Assembly (NCBI GenBank): GCA_947598585.1
Contig: CANQFK010000011.1
Location: 1 to 36,535, forward strand
Direction of reading: 5' to 3'
From: an uncultured Clostridia bacterium
GTDB taxonomy: Bacteria > Bacillota > Clostridia > Christensenellales > Pumilibacteraceae
Length of the DNA stretch: 36,535 nucleotides
Shown one piece after another: positions 27,866 to 36,436 of the stretch. Under the pieces are notes generated by a model. The model was given only the letters and a program-made list of their open reading frames with translations, did no database searches and was not told the DNA's origin. Numbering within the stretch: position 1 is the stretch's first letter; the number at the start of each line of letters is the position of its first letter. Both the position numbers and the translations under genes were made by a program.

Positions 27866-29155
27866 ATGAAAAAATTTTATATCAATACCTATGGTTGCCA
27901 GATGAACGTTCATGAGTCCGAAAAACTCGCGGGAATACTGTATGAACGAGGATATATCAGGGCTGACAGCAACGAAGAAGCGGATATCATTCTCCTCAAC
28001 ACATGTTGTATTCGCGAAACCGCGGAAACGCGCGTTTTGGGCAATCTCGGTATAATCAAAAAAATCAAAGAAAAACGACCTCATGTCATGGTTTGTATTT
28101 GTGGTTGTATGCCGCAAAAGCCCGGGACGGCGGAAATGTTGAAAAAACGTTGCCCGTTCATCGATATTATCATAGGCACGCATAATATGTATAAACTCGG
28201 CGAATATCTTGACGAGGCGCAACATAAAAAGGTCGTTGAGATATGGGACAAGGAAAGGGAACCCGAGAATGCGCCTATCCACAGGGACGGAAAATTCAGC
28301 GCTTGGGTAAATATAATGTACGGTTGCGACAATTTTTGTTCGTATTGCATAGTACCTTATGTGCGCGGCAGAGAACGCAGCCGTGACTTCGACGAGATAG
28401 TTGCCGAAGTCGGCTCGCTTGTAAAGAACGGATACAAGGAAATAACCTTGCTCGGACAAAACGTCAATTCCTATAAAGGAGGAGCGCCTGAATTCGGAAA
28501 TCTGTTGAGAGCCTTGTCGCAATTCGACGGCGAATATTGGATAAAATTCATGACGTCGCACCCGAAAGATCTTACGGAAGACGTTGTAAAGGCAATGGCA
28601 AGCAGCGACAAGATCGCAAAGTTCATTCATTTACCCGTACAATCGGGAAGCGATAGGATCTTGAAATTGATGAATCGCAAATACACTTCGGGAGAATATC
28701 TCGATAAAATAAAGATGATACGCGATCATTTGCCCGACGCGGGTATTTCGAGCGATATAATGGTGGGATTTCCGACCGAAACGGAAGAAGATTACCTTTG
28801 CAGTGAAGATCTCGTAAAAAAGGTCAAATATAACAATCTGTTTACGTTTATTTATTCGCGTCGCAGCGGAACGGTAGCGGACAAAATGGACGGGCAGATA
28901 GATCTGAAAACAAAAACGGATAGGATCGAAAGGCTTATCAAATTGCAGTTCGATATAGGAAACGAACTCGCCCGAAGCTATATCGGCAACACATACAGAA
29001 TTCTGTGCGAACGCGTGGAAAACGGGATCGGATATGGAAAATCGTCTTGCGATAAGTCGATCTCCTTTGAAGCGAGCGAGGAAAACGCAGGCAAATTTCT
29101 TAACGTAAAAATAACCGAAGTAAAAAACAATAAATTGAAAGGAGAATTGATCTGA
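27866..29155 (+). CDS. miaB: tRNA-2-methylthio-N6-dimethylallyladenosine synthase MiaB
   Basis: Radical SAM methylthiotransferase that turns i6A37 into ms2i6A37 on tRNAs reading UNN codons; it acts after MiaA, encoded downstream. The 429-residue protein has three auxiliary-cluster cysteines (C11 in TYGCQMN, C47 in NTCC, C81 in CGCMP), the radical SAM motif C154-x3-C158-x2-C161 and a C-terminal TRAM domain (about 370-429). GAGG is present before the ATG. The stop overlaps mutS (TGATG). Confidence 0.96.
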   Translation: MKKFYINTYGCQMNVHESEKLAGILYERGYIRADSNEEADIILLNTCCIRETAETRVLGNLGIIKKIKEKRPHVMVCICGCMPQKPGTAEMLKKRCPFIDIIIGTHNMYKLGEYLDEAQHKKVVEIWDKEREPENAPIHRDGKFSAWVNIMYGCDNFCSYCIVPYVRGRERSRDFDEIVAEVGSLVKNGYKEITLLGQNVNSYKGGAPEFGNLLRALSQFDGEYWIKFMTSHPKDLTEDVVKAMASSDKIAKFIHLPVQSGSDRILKLMNRKYTSGEYLDKIKMIRDHLPDAGISSDIMVGFPTETEEDYLCSEDLVKKVKYNNLFTFIYSRRSGTVADKMDGQIDLKTKTDRIERLIKLQFDIGNELARSYIGNTYRILCERVENGIGYGKSSCDKSISFEASEENAGKFLNVKITEVKNNKLKGELI

Positions 29156-31740
29156 TGGCGCTTGTACCAATGATGGAACAATATATCAAGGTGAAAGAGC
29201 AGTATAAAGACGCCTTGCTTTTGTACAGAATAGGCGACTTTTACGAGTGCTTTTTCGACGACGCAAAGATCGCCAGCAAAGAACTCGATCTGGTTCTGAC
29301 AGGCAGAGATTGCGGATTGGAAGAGCGCGCGCCCATGTGCGGCGTTCCTTTTCACGCGGCGGACAACTATATTGCCAAACTTATAGATAAGGGGTATAAA
29401 GTTGCGATCTGCGAACAAATGACGCCTCCCGGCGGCAAAGGGCTAATAGAACGAAAGGTCGTAAGAGTGATAACGCCCGGAACATTGGTCGATTCGACAA
29501 TGCTCGACGAAGAAACAAACAACTATCTTGCTTGCCTTGCGCTTATAGATAACTATATCGGCGTAGCCTGGACGGATATATCGACGGGCGAATTCAATCA
29601 CACTTACATAGACGCGCGCATGAGCGTAAAGGTCAATGAAATTCTGGCAAGAATAGATCCCGCCGAGATCATATGCAACGAAAGCATGCTCGCCGAAAGC
29701 GTCAATCTGTCCTTGGTCAAATACGGCACGATTTGTCCCTTTACGCTATATAACGAGGTGGCGTTCGACTATGATAATGCAAGTTCGAAGATAAACGAAA
29801 AGTTCGATAAAGAGAATTTCAAAGAGATCGACAAAAACAAGGCTTGCGTATGCGCCGTGGGAGCGCTATTGAGCTATCTCGATGAAACGCAGAAGCGCAA
29901 TCTTATAAATATCAAAGGCTCGATCCCCGAAGAAATATCGGGAGTTATGAGTATCGACATATCGGCAAGAAAAACTCTCGAACTTACGGAGGGTTCGGCG
30001 AGCGGAAAAAAACGCGGCTCGTTGCTTTGGGTCATAGACAGAACTTCTACAAAGATGGGAGCGCGCAAACTCAGAAATTGGATCGAAATGCCGTCTACCG
30101 ACGAGAAAGAGATAAACGAACGATTGGATGCGGTCGAAGAATTATACGGCAATGTGGAAAAGCGCACCGCCGTTGAAAACCTGCTCAAAAATATTTACGA
30201 TATCGAAAGGATATGCGGCAGACTATCCTTTGGAAGCGTAACGCCCAAAGAGTGTTTGGCGCTCGGGCAATCGCTCATAACGTTTCCGAATATCAAAAAG
30301 CTGCTTTCTTCGCTCCGATCTGCTCTTTTTGAGAAAATAAACGCTTCTATAAAGGACATGAGCGGGCTTGCGGAGCATATCCTCAAAGCGATCGACAAGG
30401 AGCCGTCATCGTTTATAAGAGATGGAGGAGTTATCGCGGCAGGCTACAATAAAACTTTGGACGAATATCGCATGTATGCGCAAAAAGCCGAAAGCATATT
30501 AAAGCAACTCGAAGCCAATGAACGCGAGGAAACGGGCATCAAAAATTTGAGAGTGGGCTTTAACAAAGTGTTCGGCTATTATATCGAGGTCCCCAAAGGA
30601 CAGGTGTCTTTGGTGCCGTATCGTTATGTGAGAAAACAAACTACTGTCAACACCGAACGTTATATAACCGAGGAACTCAAAGATGTCGAAACAAAAGTGC
30701 TCAATGCGGGCGAATCGGCGCTCAAACTCGAATTGGAGTTATATAACGCGCTTCTCGATACGATAAAAGAACACTTTGACGAATTGGCTCAAAGCGCCAA
30801 GGCTATTGCGACGCTGGACTGCATTTTGAGCAATGCGCTCATTGCGCGCGAAAACGGATATAACAGACCGATCATAAATGATAGCATAGATCGTATCAAG
30901 ATCACCGACGGCCGTCATCCGATAGTGGAAAAACTGTTAAAGGGCGAATCCTTCGTGCCCAACGACACATTGCTCGACGAGAACAATATTATGCTCATCA
31001 CGGGACCGAATATGGCGGGCAAAAGCGTTTATATGAAACAAGTGGCTTTGATCGCTATCCTTGCGCATATAGGATCGTTTGTACCCGCAAAAAAGGCGGA
31101 AATATCGATCATCGATAAGGTATTTACGCGTGTGGGTGCAAGCGACGATCTGTCAAGCGGGCGAAGTACTTTTATGGTGGAAATGAGCGAAGTGGCATAT
31201 ATCCTCGAAAACGTTACCGACAAGAGCCTCGTTTTGCTTGACGAAATAGGCAGAGGTACTTCGACTTATGACGGGCTTAGCATAGCATGGGCAATAATCG
31301 AATATTTGTCCGAACATTACAGATCGAAAATTTTGTTCTCGACGCATTATCATGAACTTACGGAACTCGAAGGTTTGATAAAAGGCGTAAAAAATTACAA
31401 ACTCACTCTCAAAGAGATACAAGGTTCGATAGTCTTTTTGCGCAAACTGATGCGCGGAAGTGCGAACCGAAGTTTCGGCATAGAAGTTGCAGGGCTTGCG
31501 GGCTTGCCGAACTTTGTGATTGACAGAGCGAAAAATCTGTTGTCATCACTCGAAAAAGCGGACATTCTCAATTCCGACCATAGACTTGCCGATAAGCAAT
31601 TGTCTTTGTTCAACAATGTGGGGAACAGCGCCGAGATAAATTCGATATTGAGCGAACTCGATATAGACAATATTTCTCCGAGACATGCGCTCGATGTTCT
31701 CGCGGATCTGAAAGAAAAGGCGGTAAAAGGCAATGGCTAA
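29155..31740 (+). CDS. mutS: DNA mismatch repair protein MutS
   Basis: Recognises mismatches and recruits MutL. The 861-residue protein has the mismatch-probing F29-Y30-E31 in GDFYECF, the connector and lever domains, Walker A GPNMAGKS from residue 617, and Walker B with D696-E697 in LLDEIGRGTSTYDG. The C-terminal tail is normal. AAAGGAG lies about ten bases before the ATG. Its end overlaps mutL by eight bases, so both should be made together. Confidence 0.97.
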   Translation: MALVPMMEQYIKVKEQYKDALLLYRIGDFYECFFDDAKIASKELDLVLTGRDCGLEERAPMCGVPFHAADNYIAKLIDKGYKVAICEQMTPPGGKGLIERKVVRVITPGTLVDSTMLDEETNNYLACLALIDNYIGVAWTDISTGEFNHTYIDARMSVKVNEILARIDPAEIICNESMLAESVNLSLVKYGTICPFTLYNEVAFDYDNASSKINEKFDKENFKEIDKNKACVCAVGALLSYLDETQKRNLINIKGSIPEEISGVMSIDISARKTLELTEGSASGKKRGSLLWVIDRTSTKMGARKLRNWIEMPSTDEKEINERLDAVEELYGNVEKRTAVENLLKNIYDIERICGRLSFGSVTPKECLALGQSLITFPNIKKLLSSLRSALFEKINASIKDMSGLAEHILKAIDKEPSSFIRDGGVIAAGYNKTLDEYRMYAQKAESILKQLEANEREETGIKNLRVGFNKVFGYYIEVPKGQVSLVPYRYVRKQTTVNTERYITEELKDVETKVLNAGESALKLELELYNALLDTIKEHFDELAQSAKAIATLDCILSNALIARENGYNRPIINDSIDRIKITDGRHPIVEKLLKGESFVPNDTLLDENNIMLITGPNMAGKSVYMKQVALIAILAHIGSFVPAKKAEISIIDKVFTRVGASDDLSSGRSTFMVEMSEVAYILENVTDKSLVLLDEIGRGTSTYDGLSIAWAIIEYLSEHYRSKILFSTHYHELTELEGLIKGVKNYKLTLKEIQGSIVFLRKLMRGSANRSFGIEVAGLAGLPNFVIDRAKNLLSSLEKADILNSDHRLADKQLSLFNNVGNSAEINSILSELDIDNISPRHALDVLADLKEKAVKGNG

Positions 31741-33583
31741 AATCAACGTATTGGACAGTTCGGTTTTTAATTTGATCTCCGCGGGCGAGGTCGTCGATAA
31801 GCCCATGTCGGTCGTAAAAGAACTTGTGGAAAATTCGATCGACGCAGGCGCCGATTCAATAGAGATAGAAATAAAAAACGGCGGAATAGACTATATTCGC
31901 GTGATCGATAACGGGTGCGGAATAGAAAAGGACGATATCCGCAAGGCCTTTATGCCGCATGCGACAAGCAAGATACACAGCGTGGAAGACCTCAATTCGA
32001 TATTGACGCTGGGATTCAGAGGGGAGGCGCTCGCAAGTATTGCCGCAGTTGCCAAGGTCACGCTTACGACAATGGCAGACGGCAATGAACTCGGTACGAC
32101 TGTCGTCTATGACGGCGGAGTCCTCGTAAGCGAATATGAATGCGGTTGTCCCAAAGGAACTTGCATAACGGTCGAAAATATTTTCGAAAAAATACCTGCT
32201 CGGCAAAAATATCTGCGCGCTCCGTCAAGCGAAGAGGCGGATATATCCAATTTGATCACAAGACTTATCCTTTCCAATCCGGGAATTTCGATTAAATTCA
32301 CAAGCGAAACGAAAAAGATATTTTCGTCGGGCGAGAATGAAAAAAGCGCCATGATCGCCGTATATGGCAACGAAATTTTGTCGAATATGGAAGAAGTTTC
32401 CCTGATTATGCCTGACATAACTATAAGAGGATTTATCGGAAAGCCGTCTTACAGCAAGCATAGTCGCAATTATCAAACGTTGGTCGTTAACGGCAGGTAC
32501 GTCAAAAACGAAGATATTTCTTATATGGTTTATCTATGCTATAAGGACTATTTGATGACGCGGCAATATCCTACCTTTGTGCTTTATATCGATTTGCCCG
32601 CGGATATGGTAGACGTCAACGTTCATCCGAGCAAAATGGACGTAAAGTTCGTACAGTTCGACAGAGTAAAAAAACTTATAAGATCTCTTGTAACGTCAAA
32701 ACTCAATAATATCGCGCTCGAACCTAAAACCGTTGAAAATATCGCGGATATTTCGCAACAAAACACATATGAAAACGAGGATCGCGTCACTGTCGATCTG
32801 TCTTTATTAAATAATAAAAGAGAACTCAGGGAAACGAGGGCATCGTACGGAGCCGTTGCTACATTTCCTCAAAACAACCGTGTTTACGGCGATTTTCGTA
32901 AGGCAAGCGAAAATGCGCAAGACAATAAAATATCCGTTCCAAACGACGCGGTCAAGAGCAGCGTGTTCAAAAACGATAGAAAAACCGCAATAACGGCAAC
33001 GGAAAATTTCTTGAATGAAGAAACATTGATAACGGTAGGCACACTTTTTTCGACTTATATCATCGTACAACAAGGCGATTATTGCTATTTGATCGATCAA
33101 CACGCGGCTCACGAACGTATGCTCTATGACAAATTGGTAAAACAGATAAATGACGGAAAGCCTATGGTGCAGGATCTGCTTTTTCCGTATACGTTGGATC
33201 TGACTTATGACGAAAGCGAATTGATAGATAAGAATTTGTCCGTTTTCAAAGAGTGCGGATTCGAGATCGTAAAGAACGACGGAAAATATGAGATCACGGC
33301 AGTTCCGTCCATTGTATCCGAAATGAGTTTTTTCCAATTCATTCCGATGTTTTTCGACGCGATAAAATTAAACGGCATAACAAGCGCGGCGCTCATAAAA
33401 GATATCCTCGCTCAAAGCGCATGTAAGGCGGCGGTAAAAGGCGACAGACTTTTGTCTATGGACGAGATAGACTATCTGATCAAGGGGATAAATTCGTTGG
33501 ACGCTCTTTTGTGCCCACACGGAAGACCTATCGTTATCAAACTCGGCAAAACGGAAATAGATAAATGGTTCAAAAGAAAATGA
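31733..33583 (+). CDS. mutL: DNA mismatch repair protein MutL
   Basis: GHKL-type ATPase with a C-terminal endonuclease. The 616-residue protein shows E33-N34 in VENSIDAG, VIDNGCGI, PHATSKI and GFRGEAL in the ATPase half. The metal-binding endonuclease motif DQHAAHERMLYD, with ACKAAVKG and CPHGRPI, is in the second half, as expected in bacteria without MutH. A palindrome copy at residues 226-229 reads Met-Pro-Asp-Ile. The end overlaps miaA. Confidence 0.97.
   Translation: MAKINVLDSSVFNLISAGEVVDKPMSVVKELVENSIDAGADSIEIEIKNGGIDYIRVIDNGCGIEKDDIRKAFMPHATSKIHSVEDLNSILTLGFRGEALASIAAVAKVTLTTMADGNELGTTVVYDGGVLVSEYECGCPKGTCITVENIFEKIPARQKYLRAPSSEEADISNLITRLILSNPGISIKFTSETKKIFSSGENEKSAMIAVYGNEILSNMEEVSLIMPDITIRGFIGKPSYSKHSRNYQTLVVNGRYVKNEDISYMVYLCYKDYLMTRQYPTFVLYIDLPADMVDVNVHPSKMDVKFVQFDRVKKLIRSLVTSKLNNIALEPKTVENIADISQQNTYENEDRVTVDLSLLNNKRELRETRASYGAVATFPQNNRVYGDFRKASENAQDNKISVPNDAVKSSVFKNDRKTAITATENFLNEETLITVGTLFSTYIIVQQGDYCYLIDQHAAHERMLYDKLVKQINDGKPMVQDLLFPYTLDLTYDESELIDKNLSVFKECGFEIVKNDGKYEITAVPSIVSEMSFFQFIPMFFDAIKLNGITSAALIKDILAQSACKAAVKGDRLLSMDEIDYLIKGINSLDALLCPHGRPIVIKLGKTEIDKWFKRK
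32402..32424. repeat. Chromosomal palindrome copy 7 (inside mutL)
   Basis: Left arm CTGATTATGCC, central T at 32413, right arm GACATAACTAT. The core has one mismatch from TTATGTC-N-GACATAA. Read as Met-Pro-Asp-Ile at residues 226-229, in a variable loop. Confidence 0.7.
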
Positions 33584-34482
33584 ATAAGCTGGTGATAATA
33601 ACGGGTCCGACGGCCGTCGGGAAGTCGGACAGGGCAATCGAAATCGCTTTGAAATTTGGCGGCGAGATCGTGGGCGCGGATTCCATGCAGATATACAAAA
33701 AAATGAATATAGGCACGGGCAAAGTCACCAAGGCGGAAATGAAAGGTGTGCCGCATCATATGATAGACATCGTTATGCCCGATGAGGACTATTCCGTCGG
33801 CAGGTATGTGACCGAAGCGAGAGATAGTATTCAAAGCATTATCGATCGTGCGAAATTGCCTGTTCTCGTAGGCGGCACGGGACTGTATATCAATTCGTTA
33901 TTGTTCAATCACAGTTTTGCGGGAGCGCCGAAAAACGAATCGATAAGAAATAAACTCAAAGAAGAGGCTGCGGCAGAGGGAAGCGAAAAATTGTATTCGA
34001 GGTTGCTTGCGGTCGATCCCGAATCCGCTTTAAAAATCAATAAGAACGATACGAAAAGAATAATAAGGGCTTTGGAAATTTACGAGATAACAGGCAAGCC
34101 GCGAAGTGAATTTAAAGATGATAGTTCGGCTGCATACGATTATTTGCTTATCGTATTGAACGACGACAGAGAAAGTTTATATAACAGGATAGACGCCCGC
34201 GTGGATAAAATGTTTGCTTTGGGGCTTGTAGAAGAGGTAAAAGAACTTTACGAATATAAAGATTGCAATTCCATGCAAGCGATAGGTTACAAGGAAGTGA
34301 TAGAATATCTCGACGGTAAGATCTCGCTCGAAGAAGCCGAGGAAAACGTCAAGATCGACAGCAGGCACTATGCAAAAAGACAAATGACGTTTTTCAGAGG
34401 TATGAAAGCCGAAAAACTTTTCATCAACGTCAACGACGATATAGAAACAGAAATAAAAAGATTTATTGATCACGGAGAATAA
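33580..34482 (+). CDS. miaA: tRNA dimethylallyltransferase MiaA
   Basis: Transfers a dimethylallyl group to A37 of tRNAs reading UNN codons, the substrate step for MiaB. The 300-residue protein has the P-loop GPTAVGKS (9-16), DSMQIYKKMNIGTGK, PHHMID, and VGGTGLYINSL. I prefer the ATG at 33580, which overlaps the mutL stop (ATGA) and fits the family N-terminus; an in-frame ATG at 33565 would add five residues. No strong ribosome-binding site is seen, so it may rely on translational coupling to mutL. No hfq gene follows. Confidence 0.95.
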   Translation: MNKLVIITGPTAVGKSDRAIEIALKFGGEIVGADSMQIYKKMNIGTGKVTKAEMKGVPHHMIDIVMPDEDYSVGRYVTEARDSIQSIIDRAKLPVLVGGTGLYINSLLFNHSFAGAPKNESIRNKLKEEAAAEGSEKLYSRLLAVDPESALKINKNDTKRIIRALEIYEITGKPRSEFKDDSSAAYDYLLIVLNDDRESLYNRIDARVDKMFALGLVEEVKELYEYKDCNSMQAIGYKEVIEYLDGKISLEEAEENVKIDSRHYAKRQMTFFRGMKAEKLFINVNDDIETEIKRFIDHGE

Positions 34483-34483
34483 A

Positions 34484-35704
34484 ATGCAAATCACGGAAAT
34501 TATCAAGGATACACAAAAGGATCTGAAAAAACTTTTTTCATTTTACGAAGACGTAGCGTTGTTCAATCAAGAAAAGGTCCTTAACGCTTTCAGACACAAT
34601 AATGTCGCGTTGCGACATTTTAACGGAACGACAGGTTACGGCTATGACGATCTCGGCAGGGATACGTTGAACAAGGTTTTTGCGGAAACGTTTTGCGCCG
34701 AATCAGCATTGGTATCGCCGTATTTTACTACCGGCACTCACACCATTTCCACGACGTTATACGGCTTGTTGCGACCGGGGGACACATTGTTATCCGTCAG
34801 CGGCACGCCTTACGATACGTTGCAGGACGTGATAATGGGCGAGGGAAACGGTTCGCTTAAAGACTTCGGCGTCTGCTTCGATAAGGTCGAACTTACGGAA
34901 AACGGAAAGTTCGACTATAAGGCAATAACCGCGGCATTAAAAAAACCTCACACAGTCATTTTCATTCAACGATCGAGAGGTTACAGTTGGCGCAATGCGT
35001 TTTTGATAGAGGATATCCGTGACGTCATCACGCATATCCGAAAACTTTCGGAAGCGCCGATAATTATAGATAATTGTTACGGTGAATTTACAGATAAAAG
35101 AGAACCGCTCGAAGTCGGCGCCGATCTGATCATGGGCTCGCTTATTAAAAATCCCGGCGGCGGACTTGCTCCGACGGGCGGCTATATTGCGGGCAAAGCG
35201 AAATTGATCGAGCAAGTTTCTTATAGAATGACCGTGCCCGGAGTGGGTATGGAAGTCGGATCGTACGAAAACGGTTACAGATTATTTTATCAAGGTCTTT
35301 TTATGGCGCCGCACATTACTTTACAGGCTATAAAATCCGCTTTGACTTTCGCGGCTGTTTTCGAAAAGTTCGGTTATGAAACATTGCCGAAACGCGACGC
35401 AAAATGCGGCGATATAATTTGTTCCGTTAAATTCGATAATGCCAAGCAATTGATCTCGTTTGTTCAGACCGTACAGCGATCTTCGCCGATAGATGCGTTT
35501 GTCACACCTTATCCTTGGGACATGCCAGGATATAACCACCAAGTAATAATGGCGGCGGGGACATTTGTTCAAGGCGCGTCGATAGAACTAAGCGCCGATT
35601 CGCCGATAAAGGCTCCGTATATAGCGTATCTCCAAGGCGCATTGACATATGAGCATGCTTTAATAGCGATAGACGAGTGTTTGAAAAAACTCAATCAAAT
35701 GTAG
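34484..35704 (+). CDS. PLP-dependent methionine gamma-lyase-like protein (YnbB/aluminium-resistance family)
   Basis: This family of fold-type I PLP enzymes is related to Cys/Met metabolism enzymes and is often annotated as aluminium resistance protein; its substrate is not established. The 406-residue protein has FNGTTGYGYDDLGRDTLNKVFAETF near the N-terminus, RSRGYSWR, IIDNCYGEFTD (PLP Asp), and the likely PLP lysine K222 in GSLIKNPGGG. GGAGA lies eight bases before the ATG at 34484. It follows miaA by one base, as Bacillus ynbB lies near miaA. Its 3' end overlaps the convergent Spo0A_C-like gene by 14 bases. Confidence 0.88.
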   Translation: MQITEIIKDTQKDLKKLFSFYEDVALFNQEKVLNAFRHNNVALRHFNGTTGYGYDDLGRDTLNKVFAETFCAESALVSPYFTTGTHTISTTLYGLLRPGDTLLSVSGTPYDTLQDVIMGEGNGSLKDFGVCFDKVELTENGKFDYKAITAALKKPHTVIFIQRSRGYSWRNAFLIEDIRDVITHIRKLSEAPIIIDNCYGEFTDKREPLEVGADLIMGSLIKNPGGGLAPTGGYIAGKAKLIEQVSYRMTVPGVGMEVGSYENGYRLFYQGLFMAPHITLQAIKSALTFAAVFEKFGYETLPKRDAKCGDIICSVKFDNAKQLISFVQTVQRSSPIDAFVTPYPWDMPGYNHQVIMAAGTFVQGASIELSADSPIKAPYIAYLQGALTYEHALIAIDECLKKLNQM

Positions 35705-36044
35705 AATTGTCGATAAGACCTTGTATGTAACGTATCAAATAAAATATCAATAGTTTATTTGTAGGGCAATCGTTTTGTTCAATAACTTCGATGCCCATTT
35801 TTTTATTCAGATTCATCAGCTTGCCGCTATCGAAAGCCGAGCGTATGATGTTTCTTATTGAACCGTCAATAGTGCATCGATTTGTAGCTTCTTTTGACTG
35901 AATGATTTTTTTGTATGCCTCTTTGAGCGTCAACGACGGATCTGCATAAATGTATTCCAGAACTTCTTCAAGATATACAAAACCAACTTTGTCGGGTTTG
36001 AAGCCCAACGAGATCAAAAGATCTGTAATTTCCTTGTTTTTCAT
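35691..36044 (-). CDS. Stand-alone Spo0A C-terminal-like DNA-binding protein
   Basis: The 117-residue protein resembles the DNA-binding effector domain of Spo0A, the sporulation master regulator. Matching features are the opening ITDLLISLGFKPDKVGFVYLEE, YADPSLT, and the recognition-helix region ATNRCTIDGSIRNIIRSAF. There is no receiver domain and the frame starts cleanly with AAAGGAG before the ATG, so this is a small independent protein and not a broken spo0A. Such proteins occur in Clostridia, but their function is mostly unknown. It has its own promoter and faces the preceding gene cluster. Confidence 0.82.
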   Translation of the reverse strand: MKNKEITDLLISLGFKPDKVGFVYLEEVLEYIYADPSLTLKEAYKKIIQSKEATNRCTIDGSIRNIIRSAFDSGKLMNLNKKMGIEVIEQNDCPTNKLLIFYLIRYIQGLIDNSTFD

Positions 36045-36080
36045 AATTTATTTCTCCTTTGATTGAGATGGTGGAATATT

Positions 36081-36109
36081 ATTATATCATAATTATTTTC
36101 TGTATGCAA
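36081..36109 (-). promoter_or_regulatory. Promoter of the Spo0A_C-like gene
   Basis: On the - strand, TTGCAT (36104-36109), a 17-base spacer and TATAAT (36081-36086). Upstream, CCAAATTGA and TCAATTGG (36160-36179) form an imperfect inverted repeat that could be an operator. Confidence 0.8.
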
Positions 36110-36219
36110 GTATTTTGACATAGTTTTTAAATAATTTTTTATTTTTTTAATAGAAATTTCCAAATTGATTGTCAATTGGTTAAAAATAAAAATAAAGTCA
36201 AAATAGAGGCTTAAACTTA

Positions 36220-36248
36220 TTGACTAATGCTTATAAATTCTATATAAT
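36220..36248 (+). promoter_or_regulatory. tRNA-Trp promoter
   Basis: TTGACT (36220-36225), a 17-base spacer and TATAAT (36243-36248). A leader stem TTCGGAAAGC (36260-36269) with GCTTTGCGAA (36287-36296, one mismatch) precedes the tRNA. Confidence 0.85.
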
Positions 36249-36306
36249 AATAAAGTCATTTCGGAAAGCGGAATTTGCTTTGATATGCTTTGCGAATGAA
36301 TAATAT

Positions 36307-36381
36307 AGGGGAGTGGCTCAACGGTAGAGTAGCGGTCTCCAAAACCGTAGGTTGCGTGTTCGAATCGCGTCTCCCCTGCCA
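36307..36381 (+). tRNA. tRNA-Trp (anticodon CCA), CCA end encoded
   Basis: Acceptor AGGGGAG pairs with CTCCCCT, the D-arm is GCTC/GAGT, the anticodon loop CTCCAAA gives CCA, and the T-loop TTCGAAT is present. The discriminator G is followed by an encoded CCA. The insertion element end begins a few bases downstream. Confidence 0.97.
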
Positions 36382-36436
36382 CGAAAAGGGTACCCCATTT
36401 GAAGTGAACCCCGTTTAGTTCACAAGAGAAAAAGGG

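Noticed and set aside
27695-28630. Open frame antisense to miaB running into the PBP start
   Set aside because: It overlaps two clear genes and has a shadow-like composition.
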